Source: Diogma glabrata
Taxonomy: Eukaryota > Arthropoda > Insecta > Diptera > Cylindrotomidae
DNA: 64,000 bases
Direction of reading: 5' to 3'
NCBI GenBank assembly: GCA_963693315.1
Contig: OY856188.1
Coordinates: 202,121,602 to 202,185,601 of the forward strand
Within the stretch, counting starts at the first letter, position 1. Every line of letters begins with the position of its first letter. The notes beneath the pieces are model-generated. The model was not told the origin of the DNA and did no database searches. It saw only the letters and a list, made by a program, of their open reading frames with translations. This document shows positions 13,265-24,892 of this stretch, piece after piece. The translations under genes and the position numbers were made by a program.

Positions 13265-15021
13265 TAGAAAACGGAAATCAAAACACAATGCACGGAAGGG
13301 GAAAAGGCGGAACAGACACAAAACACAAAATTAAACTTTTACGGCCGACGTAACCTCAAATATTGTTAATTTTTTTTACATATTTATATAAACGAACAGA
13401 TTTCAACAAATTTTATAGAATATAAATATAATTAAGCAAATCTATAAAATAATAGATATAAATATAAATTAAATTTACATTTTTGGATAGTTAAAGACGG
13501 AGTGGTTGGATTGTGTTATAAAACAAACGGAATGAAACGGATAAAAAATAAACAGAATTGAGCGAATTCATTCTGTTTGGACTTTTAAGCTTTACAACTT
13601 CTTGCAGTCATATTTTAATTTGTCTAATGACTATAGAAGAGTAATAGATGTCATACCAATGTCACTCACTTTAATTAATCTTCATAACCATTTTCTAGTT
13701 GATTTCGACTCGAGTATTTTATTTATCAAACATTTCAACTGATGAGTGACGGTAAATCGGAAAATTTCAATTTTAAAAATAAGAGTTGCTATTTACGAAG
13801 AGCCCACTATTGTCACATCCCTACCCTAGTTCTGAACGAGAACAAAATAATCATTAAATAATTCAATATCCTTTTCACAATAAACAAATGGACTACAAAC
13901 AATTAGGAAAAGCAATATAAATAATTTTTTAATTTTCAATTCCACAATAATGCAATATAAAATATACTCTCTTGATCCCAGGACTACAATACCATTCGAT
14001 TTAGATACAAAAACTCACATACACTCATGTCTACCATCCCTAAGGGGTACAAAAAAAACTAACTTAAAAAACGAATAAAATAAAAAAAAAACTGAGCTAA
14101 TAAAAAACCATTCTCTCTCCACCGACAACAACATAAAATCGAAAATAAATAAACCAAAAAAAACTAAATCAGGTTTTTTAACTATTAAAATTTCAAAATC
14201 AAAATATCAAAAAAATCAATAGAATCTAGAATGGTAAATTGGAAAATGAAAACGAAAAAAAAAAAAATAACAAGAAAAATTTGAATATGAAAGAAAAATC
14301 TCAGAAGGAAAATGAAAAAGGAAAATATTGTGTATATAAAAGATCAACAAACGAGGCAATGAAATTGGTATTTTGTGTAAATTTTATATTCGTGTGTGAA
14401 TGAATAAGATTTTCTGTTTTCTTATTTTTGGTTTTTTGCTGGTTGGATTGGTTTCATGGTTTTAGGATTTTATTTGGTTTATTTAAACATCGGATTAGTG
14501 GTAAACTTTATTGGTCAGGATTGTTTGTACGTCTAGGCTTTTTAACAATTATGGCAGCGTTGCAATACCATATACCACCTTTAATCGAACTAGAAATAAA
14601 GCTACAAGCCAACTAAGATCCTTGGATTCAAGCGATTGCGTTGAAAAAATTCAATTAATTAAATACGGATAATGGTATAGTTTGCTACAAGAGATACAAA
14701 CAAGTTATTTTTGTTAGCGAACATTTGTTTTTTATATAAAAGCGTTTTGCCGTGATTCCACGAGTCGTTTCATATAATTTTTAAATTTTGTTTGTATGCA
14801 ACTATATAGAATAGAAAATAGAGCTTGCAATAAGAATTTAGCTTTAAAAGGTCGCAAGTAATTTTTTTCAAATAATCGATATTGAGTTGTAGGAATTTCA
14901 ACATGTTGAGATTATACGCCATCTACATGTTCAACTAATAAACATCATGACTGTCAATGAAGCTGATATCCATTGTTGACTTGTATATAAAAATGCATAG
15001 ATAATAAAATATACTCAGTTT
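13265..15021. other. AT-rich stretch with no recognisable gene
   Basis: The longest ORF (14428-14616) is short and has no motif. There are poly-A patches (14060-14300) and no element ends that I can pair within the window. Confidence 0.5.
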
Positions 15022-15272
15022 TAGGGTTTGCAAATTTACCGAAATTTTTAATTACCGGTAATATGGTAAAAAGCTTTTATAAAACGGTTAGCCGGTAGTT
15101 TGCCGGTTTTTTATTGAAATTATAAAATTTGTTCAAATTTTTTTAAATTATTAGTTTAAGCAAACTATTTATAACTTAAATTGGCGTGTAATAATAAATA
15201 ACAACTTTTGAAGAATAAAATTTAAAAATAATTTAAATCTTGAAATTTTTCAAGGTTTTGGTTACTAAAATA

Positions 15273-15490
15273 TTAGCGTAAAAAACACGTTGTTTTTAAA
15301 GTGTTATTATTCAAGTTTGACCTTAGTTTAATACAAATCAGACCACCTGCTGCAAAGATACGCTTGAGTTCGTCACTTGCTATTCGTATGGTAAGTAATT
15401 TATTTTCTGAAAGCTTTCTCTAAACATTTGCCACGAATGTTTTGCTTTTGGAAAAAGTCTATTTAGTTTTTAATAATATTTCAGAATGCC
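15273..15490 (-). pseudogene. hAT transposase C-terminal (dimerisation) fragment
   Basis: The minus-strand frame reads LSENKLLTIRIASDELKRIF, then AAGGLICIKLRSNLNNNTLK and ends at a TAA. This corresponds to the hAT C-terminal block (normally P-x-S-S-x-x-SERxFSxAG) followed by the arginine-rich R-x-x-L segment. Key positions have drifted: SER has become DEL and FS has become FA. Upstream of it the gene is cut by the TTF-type hAT at 15497. Its continuation lies at 20489-20850. Confidence 0.6.
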
Positions 15491-15546
15491 CTACGTCAGA
15501 GGCGTAGCTAGGGGGGGCGGGGGGGGGGCGGTCCGCCCCGGGTGTC

Positions 15547-16160
15547 AACACCCGATCGTAAAAAACTTAAACAAACCATCACAATGTTTTCAACGATAAA
15601 TCACTTCGAAGCCGTTTTGGGGTGACACCCGAACGTAAAAAACTTAAACAAACCATCACAATGTTTTCAACGATAAATCACTTCGAAACCGTTTTGGGGT
15701 GACACCCGAACGTAGACTACTTAAACAAACCATCACAATGTTTTCAATGATAAATCACTTCGAAACCGTTTTGGGGTGACACCCGAACGTAAAAAACATA
15801 AACAAACCATCACAATGTTTTCAACGATAAATCACTTCGAAACCGTTTTGGGGTGACACCCGAACGTAAACAACTTAAACAAACCATCACAATGTTTTCA
15901 ACGATAAATCACTTCGAAACCGTTTTGGGGTGACACCCGAACGTAAACAACTTAAACAAACCATCACAATGTTTTCAATGATAAATCACTTCGAAACCGT
16001 TTTGGGGTGACACCCGAACGTAAAAAACTTAAACAAACCATCACATGTTTTCAACGATAAATCACTTCGAAACCGTTTTGGGGTGACACTCGAACGTAAA
16101 AAACTTAAACAAACCATCACATGTTTTCAACGATAAATCACTTAGAAACCATTTTAACCA
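15547..16160 (+). repeat. Eight 77-bp tandem repeats inside the hAT
   Basis: Units start near 15547, 15624, 15701, 15778, 15855, 15932, 16009 and 16085. Each contains GACACCCGAACGT, AAACAAACCATCACA, CGATAAATCACTTCG and GTTTTGGGGT. Variation is limited to a few bases per unit, and the last two lack one A. Subterminal tandem repeats of this kind often bind transposase in hAT elements; here that role is only inferred. Confidence 0.95.
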
Positions 16161-17534
16161 GGTTATCCATATAATTTTAATTTATAAATTGTGATAACTT
16201 ATAAATGTGTCCTATAAATGTGTTATTGGTTCAAAAAGAATCTATTCTACTTTTTAAAATTTTTGAGTTATTACGTGAAATAAAATTTTAATAATATTAA
16301 TCGAATCAACATGTTGAGCATTGAATCCCATCACCACAATTACTCAATAGCTTTGAATATTCCTATAGATACCATATTGACCGTTTTTTACGATATATTA
16401 TTTAGTATGCAAGCATGATTATTTAATGACCAGGTCTGAAAACACATATGCTGAATAATGTAAAGGAAAAGTGGTTTACGTCGATAATGTGGCACTCTTT
16501 GTCGATAGGGTGGCACCCTTGAGTTACAATGTCTCTATTCCAAAATTATTTCTAAAATATCCGCTTAACCTTACTACCTAATATATGTTTTACATTTCAA
16601 ACAAATTAATTGCAAACACCTAAGGAAACTAACAAACAATCAAATTACCGTGTTTGTAAATGATCTCAAAATATTTTTTTTTCCTTTATCTTGAAACTCA
16701 AAGAATAAATTGAAATAGATCGTTTTTCAATGGACACAAAAATAATTACCTACTGTGGAATAAAATGGCAGTTATGCAATTACTGCAGTTTTGCAAATTT
16801 TTGTAGGTTGATACATACTCATACTGTTTGTTTTCAGTTTTATATATTTGAATTAAATGAAAGTTTATCATTTAAAAGTACATTTTGTTGGGTTTTAAAT
16901 ACCTTGGAAATTTCAAACTCATCAAGTGATTCTTTTAAAGATCCTTGGCTACATAAATGTAAAGCCTTCAATTTTTTTTTTAAAAGTGGTGTAGCTATTG
17001 TTATTAACTATGTAAATGGTTTGCAAAAATAAACTTTAAATTTTGTTTATTTTTCTTCTTAGGCAGGTATTCCTTAAATCACTCTTTAAAACATTTTCCG
17101 GTTTTCCCGGTGTAAAATTGTTCACAAAAATCACATTCAATATTGTAAATTATTGAGCATGATTCTAATTGGATATTTAATTTTGGTTTCAATTCTTTAT
17201 ATAAAATATCTTTTAGGATTTCATACTTATATTTTTTAAAATAGTTCCTTATAATATTAGGCTATGATTTGTATATTCCATTTTATCAAATATTATTTAA
17301 TATAAGTTGTTACAAGGAAATTTAAATAAATTAATTTTCTTGGCGGTGTATTTAGTCGTTAACACAGTGTACTTGTTATGAACTATGTACCTATTATGTA
17401 TCCTACAAATATATTTAGAATTAATGCTTTGCTGATACCTATACTATAATTAAAAATATTTTTTTAGATTTCGTTTAGCAAATATCCCAAAAAATAAATA
17501 TGCCACGAGGAGTTCATAATTTTTAAAGAAAAAG
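16161..17534 (+). other. Non-coding leader of the TTF-type hAT
   Basis: Lies between the 77-bp repeats and the transposase start. The 100-residue ORF at 16730-17032 has no motif I recognise and may be chance. A GATAATGTGGCACTCTTTGTC/GATAGGGTGGCACCC pair near 16478-16520 repeats the GGTGxCACC theme of the ends. Confidence 0.5.
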
Positions 17535-20364
17535 TTGGTTCCAGCAGAGAAAGACCAAATCTATAAATATGTTACAAAACCCGATGATATCCAAGGTTCA
17601 TCAAAAGAAACTGATTATCACGTTGATGCAACGAATGTTTCAGAGAATATTGGCTCATCTTCGGAAAGTAACAGCAACAATACAGAATTAATAATGATAA
17701 CCTATGATGACGAATTAGAAAGGAATAATGAAAATGACAGTGATAATGCCGCTAATGCTTCTACTATCGAAGACAGTATTTGCATGGGTGAATCACTTCA
17801 GGACTGAAGAGATGTATCACATTGGAATATACTCGTCTCTGGTAATGTTCGCATTGAAATCATAAAAAAAGAAAGTGAACATTTTAAAATAGAGAAGGGT
17901 CGTTTGTTACTGTATCTAGACACGGGTTAGACATAAAAGGTGATGTTCGCCATCTTTCTAAAGAATGGTTTTATAAAATGATGAATAATGGTGAAAAAAT
18001 TCTACGGCCATGGATTGTTTATTCTCCTGTAAATAATAACTTGCCGCCTGTATTGCTTCTGTTGTCGTGTATTTGCTGTCACCAATAATAATAATACAAA
18101 ATCAACATTTACTACTGGATATCAGAAGCGGTGGAAACTAAATCCCAAAGTGGCCGAGCATGAAACTTCAAATGAACATCTGGAGAGTTTTGAAAAGTGG
18201 AAAACTTTGGAAATGAGGTTAAAAATTCATAAAACGATACGAGACACAGCCTTGCAATTAATATACAATAAAAAACAGAAGTGGAAACATCTTTTATCAA
18301 GATTATTGGATAAAACTTTGTTTTTATCTAAAGAAAACCCAGCATTTCATGGACATGATGAAGGACAAAGTTCTTCAAATAAAGGCAATTTCTTAGAACT
18401 AACCAAACGATTGTCAAAGTATGATGTAGTGTTAAAAGAACACATTTTGAATTGGGAGCATGGTAAATCACCAAAAGTATCATATTTGTCACCAGATATA
18501 CAAAATGAGTTCATAAATGTTTTAGCGATCCACGTAAAGTTTAAGCTTGTCAACGAAATTAAATCGGTTAAATATTTTGGAATTATGTTTGATAGCACAC
18601 CTGACATTTCACATATTGATCAAATGTCAGAAGTGATTCGTTATGTGAAAATTGATGGTAGTAAAGTGGAAATCAAGGAAGTATTCCTTGGATTTTTTTC
18701 TTTACGTGGAAAAAAGCCGCTGATTTAAGCGATGAAATTCTTACACTGAAAAAAAAATTGAAGTAATGATAACCTCATCTCGAAGATGGCAGTTTATTAT
18801 TCATGCAAAGAAAAGATATTTACAAACAATTTCACCGTGATTGGGACAACTACTCAGTACTCAGTAACATTTTCCTGATAACAGAATGAGGTGTAATTAA
18901 AATATAAAGTGCTATCCAATATAACAGTTGTTGACAGTATAACAGCTATTTCCATGAAAACATATTTCTTTGGCCTTATATCATGAATTTTTCATTTTAA
19001 AATTTAAGTATTTGAGATTAATCGAACTATATATTATTTCCACATAAATATTTCATCTGATTGTCTCAACTGCATCGGCTTATCATTGTACGGTTGTTGA
19101 ATCAATCTCGTATTTCGATTCGCCATATCTGCCCGCACGGTGAGGTTGAGACAACTGCATTTCGATTGGAAATAGGACATGTTTTTATCAGTGTAAAAAT
19201 CTTGAAAATGATGGTATAGATGTTATGAATTGTCGCTCCCAAAGGTTATGATAATGCAGCTGTTATGAGTAGTATACATGGAGAAGTGCAAGCTATTATT
19301 AAAGCAAAAAATAACAAAGCGATTTTTGTGGGCTGCAAAGATCATTCAATTAATTTATACGGCCAACACTCGTCAGTGGAAGCCATTTTTACATGTTTTT
19401 CTGCTTCGACTAGCCGCTGGGAAGTACTTGCTAAACACAACAAAGCAACTGTTAAAATACTCTTAACAGCGCATTGGAGTGCTCATTATGCTGCAGTAAA
19501 AGTATTGGCCGAAAACTTTGATGGGATTGTGGCTGAAATTGAGAAGTTATATGATCAACAAGAAAATGTAGACACTAGAGGCGCTGCACAGAACCTTAAC
19601 AATGCAGCATGTGATTTTTCGTTTCTTTGCTATCTTTTGTTTTGGAATGATATTCTAAGAGAAATAATATCTGTGCTCAGATTGGATTGCAAAGCACGGG
19701 CTTGAATATTGATCAATTAGCTACAAAAATAGAGTCAATTCATAACGAAGTCTCATTGTAGAAGAGGCAATAGATCTTGCTGCGAAAAAATCGGAGGACT
19801 ATGACATTCCAATGGAAAGCCGAATTCGTCATTAAAACGCAAAAAACGAACGGGTGGTGAGTTTGCACCTGATCTTGGACTGACACTGAGAGCTCAACTT
19901 AAAAAGGACATGTTGGAATGTCTTGACCGATTCAGTGTAGACTGACTATTCAGACTAGACTGTATTCAGACTAGACTGAAGTCAGTTCAAGATTTAGCTT
20001 CATTGTTCGAGGTTGTGCAGACAAACACTTAGCTTTTGGCGAACAGTGAAGAGTTAAAATTATCGGTATCAAAATTTACTGGTTTTTATGATGCGGTATT
20101 GGCAACAGAACTCCTCATAGAGATACAAAGGGTGAGGAGGGATTTAAAAGCGGCCAATGTTACAGTTTCTAGCTGGGTGTACCTAGACTTTTTGAAATTC
20201 ATCGTAGAATGGGATTTTTTAGAATTTCTTCCGAATCTTACGGTCGCACTAAAGTTATTTATGGCTATTTGCGTATTAGTGACTTCGTGTGAGAGGAGTT
20301 TCAGCAAATTAAAATTAGTTAAAAATTACTTGCGGGCTTATAATAATAATGCTCATTTGTATTA
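17535..20364 (+). pseudogene. TTF/ZMYM1-like hAT transposase, broken
   Basis: Recognisable parts in order: an acidic Ser/Asn-rich N terminus (17535-17807); a TTF-type zinc-finger remnant with HLSKEWFYKMMNNGEKIL and CICCH at about 17950-18080; the start of the RNase H-like core, YFGIMFDSTPDISHIDQMSE, at about 18573; VGCKDHSINLYGQHS at about 19329; SASTSRWEVLAKH and LTAHWSAHYAAVKVL at about 19407-19500; and the C-terminal dimerisation block LPNLTVALKLFMAI...SCERSFSKLKL near 20230-20310. The first catalytic Asp (FDSTPD) and the GCKDHSINL region are readable. The gene has stops and at least four frameshifts, plus a MITE at 18744-19193. Confidence 0.88.
18744..19193. mobile_element. 450-bp MITE with TA duplication inside the hAT transposase
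   Basis: The ends are CACTGAAAAAAA and TTTTTATCAGTG, imperfect inverted repeats, flanked by TA at 18742-18743 and 19194-19195. If the insert and one TA are left out, the transposase frame closes as DEILKNLENDG, as the family expects. That confirms both borders. A TA target points to the Tc1/mariner superfamily. No ORF is present. Confidence 0.85.
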
Positions 20365-20488
20365 ATTAAAAAAAATTATAAATTACGTTTATCGGCTTTT
20401 TATTATTATTGACAGTTTTTATTTTTGGGGTGACACCACAATATCCGTCCCGGGTGCCACCCATGCTAGCTACGCCACTGCCCTACGT

Positions 20489-20850
20489 CATTCCTCAGTA
20501 TTGCTTTCCACAAAATGTTTATTAGTTTTCTGTCCATTCATTCATTTTCTGTTCCTTTATTGTTAATTTTGATAATACTAATATGAACGCAGTTAATCGA
20601 TCACGGGAAGTGCATACTTCTGAATATAAATCATGGAGATAGATGGTGCAAAATATTCGAAATATATATGTCCTTATATATAACGAGAACTCCTTTAAGT
20701 TCTTTACTTATGAGTGTTTTTTGTGCACTAAATTCATCTAACATAAATGTTATTGTTATAGCAGAAACATATAGATTTAGATCGTATCGAGACTGTGTAA
20801 CGTTCTTCAGGACACACCCGAATAGAATAGTAGAATCAAAATCCATTTTT
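20489..20850 (-). pseudogene. hAT transposase internal fragment, continuation of 15273-15490
   Basis: The minus-strand frame 20631-20846 reads DFDSTILFGCVLKNVTQSRY and then LYVSAITITFMLDEFSAQKT. Its location immediately on the other side of the inserted hAT, on the same strand, makes it the upstream part of the same gene. The sequence alone is only weakly hAT-like, so identity rests mainly on context. It is 5'-incomplete. Confidence 0.4.
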
Positions 20851-22500
20851 CCTTTTTTTTTATAATTTACAAATCCATTTCTTTCTTTTAATAATTTAAA
20901 CCAATTAAAACCAGGGCTAAGTTTATATAATTGTTAGGTTATAAGTTAACTAGTCGTCAAAACTCATTTTTTCTATGTTAACGTCTCCAAACGAACACTG
21001 GATTCTTTTCTGAATGAACGGAGATTTATAAATGAACGATTTGGGTGATGATCAAACTTTTTGCTATAATTAAAAAACTTTGCGAAATCGATGAAAGCTC
21101 ACTGAAGTAAAAAGACCAAGGAAATCTAAGAGAATTTGTGATGCAACTCAAATATACGTATTTGAAGAACCTTTAGCGTGTGGGAGAATTCAATAGCTAA
21201 TAAAAATGTCACCTGTTAAATTGTGTGGAATGTTTCGACCATCAACAATAATAGACGAAGGAACACAATATCATAAACATAAACAATACAACCGATTGAT
21301 CAAAAGCTTGGTGAAAACATTTAGGCGAATTATACAAAACAACCAATATTCAAACCTAAGTAATGCAACCGATTGGATAAAAACTTGGTGAAACAACATT
21401 TAGGCGAATTAAACTATATGAAAAAAATATATTCAACATACAGTTGAACGGTCACACCACCGAGGAGAAATAATTGTAAAAAAAAATGTTAATTGGGGAA
21501 ATTGTGAAAACCTGTTGCATGAACTAAAATGCTATATAAACAGAAATTTATCGTACTTCGGTCTCTTCTATTTGGATCTACTATTCTATTTGGATCTGCT
21601 GTTCAATTCGGATCTTCTCTTCTACGTCGATCTTTCTTGAAGTTTCTCTCAAGAGGCAAAAAGGCGACGTCACATCTGGGCAGAAGAAGGAGAAAAAAAA
21701 TATAATACCGGACGTCAACAATATATTAAAAAAAATGAGTATAAATTTTATTTATTTATTTAATTATTATTTTGTGTAATAGGTTTATTTTTTGTGGTTT
21801 AAATTATTAAAATTAGTGTTGAGTTAAATTTTTGAGTATATATTTTTATTTATTTATTATTTTTTTCTTGTATTTCATTTAATTAATTTGAAGTTAAAAG
21901 AGTAATGATTTTATTAAGTTAGACATTTTTTTCTTTGAGTTTCGTAATTATTTACAATAAACCTAATTTATTAAATTATTATTTTTTTGTTAGGCCAAAA
22001 TTTAGATTTAGTGCAATAAAATTTAAACTGTAATTAAAAAAAAAATCAAATATAAAAATGCAAGTGAGTAAATTAAACGTAATGTTATAATAGAAATTTA
22101 TTGTGTATTTTGGGTTTAATTTGTGTTTATGTTCTGTATTGTTTTTATAGTGTTGTTAAGTGAAAAATTTTTTGTTTGAGAAACAAAACTTATAATATTA
22201 CCAGCAGCATTAAACAAAGGCCCGATCCCCAAAATTATTAAGCGTGGCGGCAAAGGTTCGTTACAACTGTCCTTACAGCAACTTATATTTCGTTGTCCGA
22301 AAAGTTTGAATCAGATTCAATGGCGATTAAACTTATCCTAATTACACTTTCAAGTTTACAAAATCTTTTTAGTAATTGCAAAATGGCTAAAATCTAACGG
22401 CTTGAATCTAAAATCAAGAATAGTAGTTTTTTTCACAACCTTACCATGATTTTGGAGGTTGACTTTTTTATTGGTAATATGCGAAACATCTCAACTTTTG
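20851..22500. other. AT-rich region; possible LTR-like promoter fragment
   Basis: No convincing gene. At 21286-21410 a ~45-base motif (ACCGATTG...TTGGTGAAA...CATTTAGGCGAATTA) occurs twice. At 21531 GCTATATAAACAG gives a TATA-like box, followed by a CT-rich start region. GGCGACGTCACATC at 21662 resembles, imperfectly, a tRNA-Arg-type primer-binding site of an insect LTR element. A solo LTR remnant is possible. Confidence 0.3.
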
Positions 22501-22504
22501 TAAT

Positions 22505-22862
22505 TTTTGCTATTACGAAACTTATTTTGTCATGCTGAACATGAACAACATAAGATGGTACGGCAACTAATACAACGTATAATCTTTTCGTCTTCCAAAG
22601 GTTTGCTTCCTCAAAAGATCTATTTCCCCTACATGAAATGTTTTATAACTGTTAGCTGAAGGAAATAAACATAGTTGACGATAAGCATTAATCAAAGATT
22701 CGACTTTTTTCCTAACAGCAGCATCACCAGTCGTAATTGAGTCAATGTTCTATTAAGTTTGAACATTTGAACATGTGGTCAACAGCGTTAAGCATTTATC
22801 AGATGGCAAGAACCAGATTCCAAAAGCAGCATTTTCCATGAACGAGCTATAATAATTTGGGC
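22505..22862 (-). pseudogene. Unrecognised coding relic
   Basis: On the minus strand one frame reads YYSSFMENAAFGIWFLPSDK, then CLTLLTTCSNVQ, two stops, NIDSITTGDAAVRKKVESLI, NAYRQLCLFPSANSYKTFHV, and GEIDLLRKQTFGRRKDYTL before a stop. The long coherent frame with balanced amino-acid use looks like genuine former coding sequence. I do not recognise the family. A downstream Cys-rich piece (CRTILCCSCSA) around 22530 is in another frame. It lies in the body of the outer hAT, so it could be part of that transposase or a separate insertion. Confidence 0.35.
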
Positions 22863-23084
22863 TTTTATTGAAAATTTATATAATATTATTTTTTTACTAT
22901 GCCGGATAGCTCAAAAATAAACTATATGAAACCTGAAAACACGGAATTTACACGACAAACAAACCATCACTTGGAACTCTCTTACATGAAAATTTAATCT
23001 ATTAATTTACTAACATAAAGAAATTAATTTATCAAAAAAACTAATCAAAAATTATATAAATTAAAATTTAAGCTTACATTATTT

Positions 23085-23488
23085 ATCTTGATTTCTTCAA
23101 TGTTGGCTTCGTCGTGACTCCCTTTATTAACAATTCCTGATTATACAATATATTTAGCACACTCATTACACGGAAACAGTGCTACATACATTGTGCTTCC
23201 TTTGATACACGAACAGTTTTCATTTAAAATCACATTCACTTCTGCATGCACCACGTATAAATTTTTATTGTTTAATGTATTCAATTCTTTTCCCCATGGA
23301 AATTCATCATCACTGCAGCCAAGTGGAAGCCCATTATAACCAATTCCCACAATTTTACTATCGTTATTTACGAATACGGCACCAACTTGTGTTGTTGGAT
23401 CTTTACTACGTTTTGCTGTCAGAAATGCAGCTGCCATAAAATATTCAGACCAATGAAGATAATCACGACGCTTTTTAATTTATAATTT
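23085..23488 (-). pseudogene. dCMP deaminase (deoxycytidylate deaminase) pseudogene
   Basis: The minus-strand frame reads [20 protein letters not shown], then [44 protein letters not shown] and [11 protein letters not shown]. This is the zinc-dependent deaminase fold of dCMP deaminase, which makes dUMP for thymidylate synthesis. The zinc site (HAE with PCxxC) is intact. A TAA replaces an expected Gln after KYIV, and then the frame shifts: TKPTLKKSR in the next frame matches the region after the missing YMSDK block. The N and C termini are absent and no introns are seen, so a processed or decayed copy is likely. Confidence 0.8.
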
Positions 23489-24093
23489 GTTTTCTTTTTC
23501 TCACAATAATCAAAATAAATTACTTTCCCCAAGGATTTTTGAACCAATTCATCACTATTTCTCATGTAAAATAAATTAACAAAAAAACACAATCATATTT
23601 TTCCTTTACCATTTTTTCACAAAAGAATTTGATTTTTATTTTCATATTATGTAAAGAAAACTTGAGCAATTATTACAATAAGAAATCATATTAGATTTTA
23701 TCACAAATTAAAATAAAATTTAATCCTACTAACATAACAAACATGTATATTATTTTTTTTTATTCAATTTCCAATTTTGTACTAATGAACTCTTTAAGTT
23801 TTAAAATTATACTAATCGAAATGATTAAAAAAATTCTTATTTTTATATCATAAGTTCGGCTTTCTGTTTCGCTTTCCAGCAATCATAAACAATTTCTCCA
23901 ACGTATAAAAAAAACATTTAAAACTTGTATTCCTAATTGAAATTATTTAAATCATTTAAACGTTTAAATGTACAGTGGTACAGATAAACGTCACAATTGA
24001 AGAAAGTTAACAAAATTATTATTAAGTTTGAAAACTACTATTTTCAGAGTAAAGATTACCATAGTCCGCCGTAACAGAGCGAACACCATGTAT
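23489..24093. other. AT-rich stretch with no recognisable gene
   Basis: Contains long A/T runs only. It ends in the target site of the RTE-like LINE. Confidence 0.5.
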
Positions 24094-24271
24094 CTACGTT
24101 TTATTACTTTTTTTTTTTTAAAGGCGTTCATGCTCCATGTAGGAGCGTTGCCAGGTTGATCAGCTTTGAATATTCACCACGGTCATTCGCAACAGCGACA
24201 TAATTACCATGGCAGCCGATTTTTTTAAGGTCGTTTATTACGTCAGTCTCCCATTGTAGTCGTGGTCTACC

Positions 24272-24892
24272 TCACGGTCGCCCACTCCCTGGGGTATTAA
24301 CGTACATTTTTCTAATCATTCCAGACTGTGAATCGGCTCGTAGAACATGCCCAAACCAAGCAATCCTATTAGAACGGATACCACCTATTATATCAGGACC
24401 CTCAAGAAGGTCTGTGATCTCAAAGTTATACCGGGTTCTATACTCTCCATCGTCTGTCTTAAGTGGACCAAAAATGTAGCGTAGGATCTTACGCTCAAAT
24501 ACAGATAAATGCAATTCGTCATTTTGTGTAAGGGTCCACGTTTGTGACCCATACATCACAACCGGTCTAATCAATGTCTTGTATAACTTGAACTTGGTGT
24601 TAGTTGATACATACGGTGATCCAAGGAGAGGTTTAATTGAGTAGAAAGTTCGATTACCTGCAGCGATTCGAGCTTTTATATCTGTAAGTATGCTGTTGTT
24701 TGAGTCAAGCATTGATCCCAAATATTTAAAAGATTCAACTCCCTCAATTCGTTCATCGCCGCACATCAAATCTTTCTTCTCAGCCTCCCTTGAAACATTC
24801 ATATGTTTGGTTTTATTGTAGTTAATTTGCAGACCAATTTTTCTAGCACCACTCTCAAGCGACTTGAAAGTCTCACTCATAACAGCTTCACT
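24272..24892 (-). pseudogene. RTE-like ORF, C-terminal part after the YADD box
   Basis: In the same frame as the RT and separated from it only by a TGA at 24893-24895 (likely a CGA Arg codon mutated by C to T). Motifs: VMSETFKSLESGARKIGLQI, YNKTKHMNVSRE, FKYLGSMLDSNNS, IKARIAAGNRTFYSIKPLL, TLIRPVVMYGSQTWTLTQND, ERKILRYIFGP and WFGHVLRADS. This is the standard C-terminal series of RTE proteins. The frame stops in GSGRP, a few residues before the usual end. Confidence 0.88.

Larger units (their letters stand above)
15497..20480 (+). mobile_element. TTF/ZMYM-type hAT element with perfect 8-bp target duplication
   Basis: The termini are CAGAGGCGTAGCTAG and the reverse complement of CAGTGGCGTAGCTAGC. 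The identical octamer CCCTACGT flanks it at 15489-15496 and 20481-20488, so the borders of this 4,984-bp element are certain. It carries eight 77-bp tandem repeats near the left end and a decayed transposase gene (17535-20364). That gene is interrupted by a TA-flanked MITE. It is inserted in an older hAT transposase gene. Confidence 0.95.

Noticed and set aside
12825..13353. ORFs spanning the N gap
   Set aside because: The unknown bases make them open artificially; they are antisense to the mariner transposase.
15547..16160. CRISPR-like array
   Set aside because: The repeats are directly adjacent 77-mers without variable spacers, inside a eukaryotic transposon.
23085..23488. Functional dCMP deaminase exon ending at a GTAAGC splice donor
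   Set aside because: An in-frame TAA precedes the supposed donor, and the homologous continuation (TKPTLKKSR) is in another frame, showing decay and not splicing.
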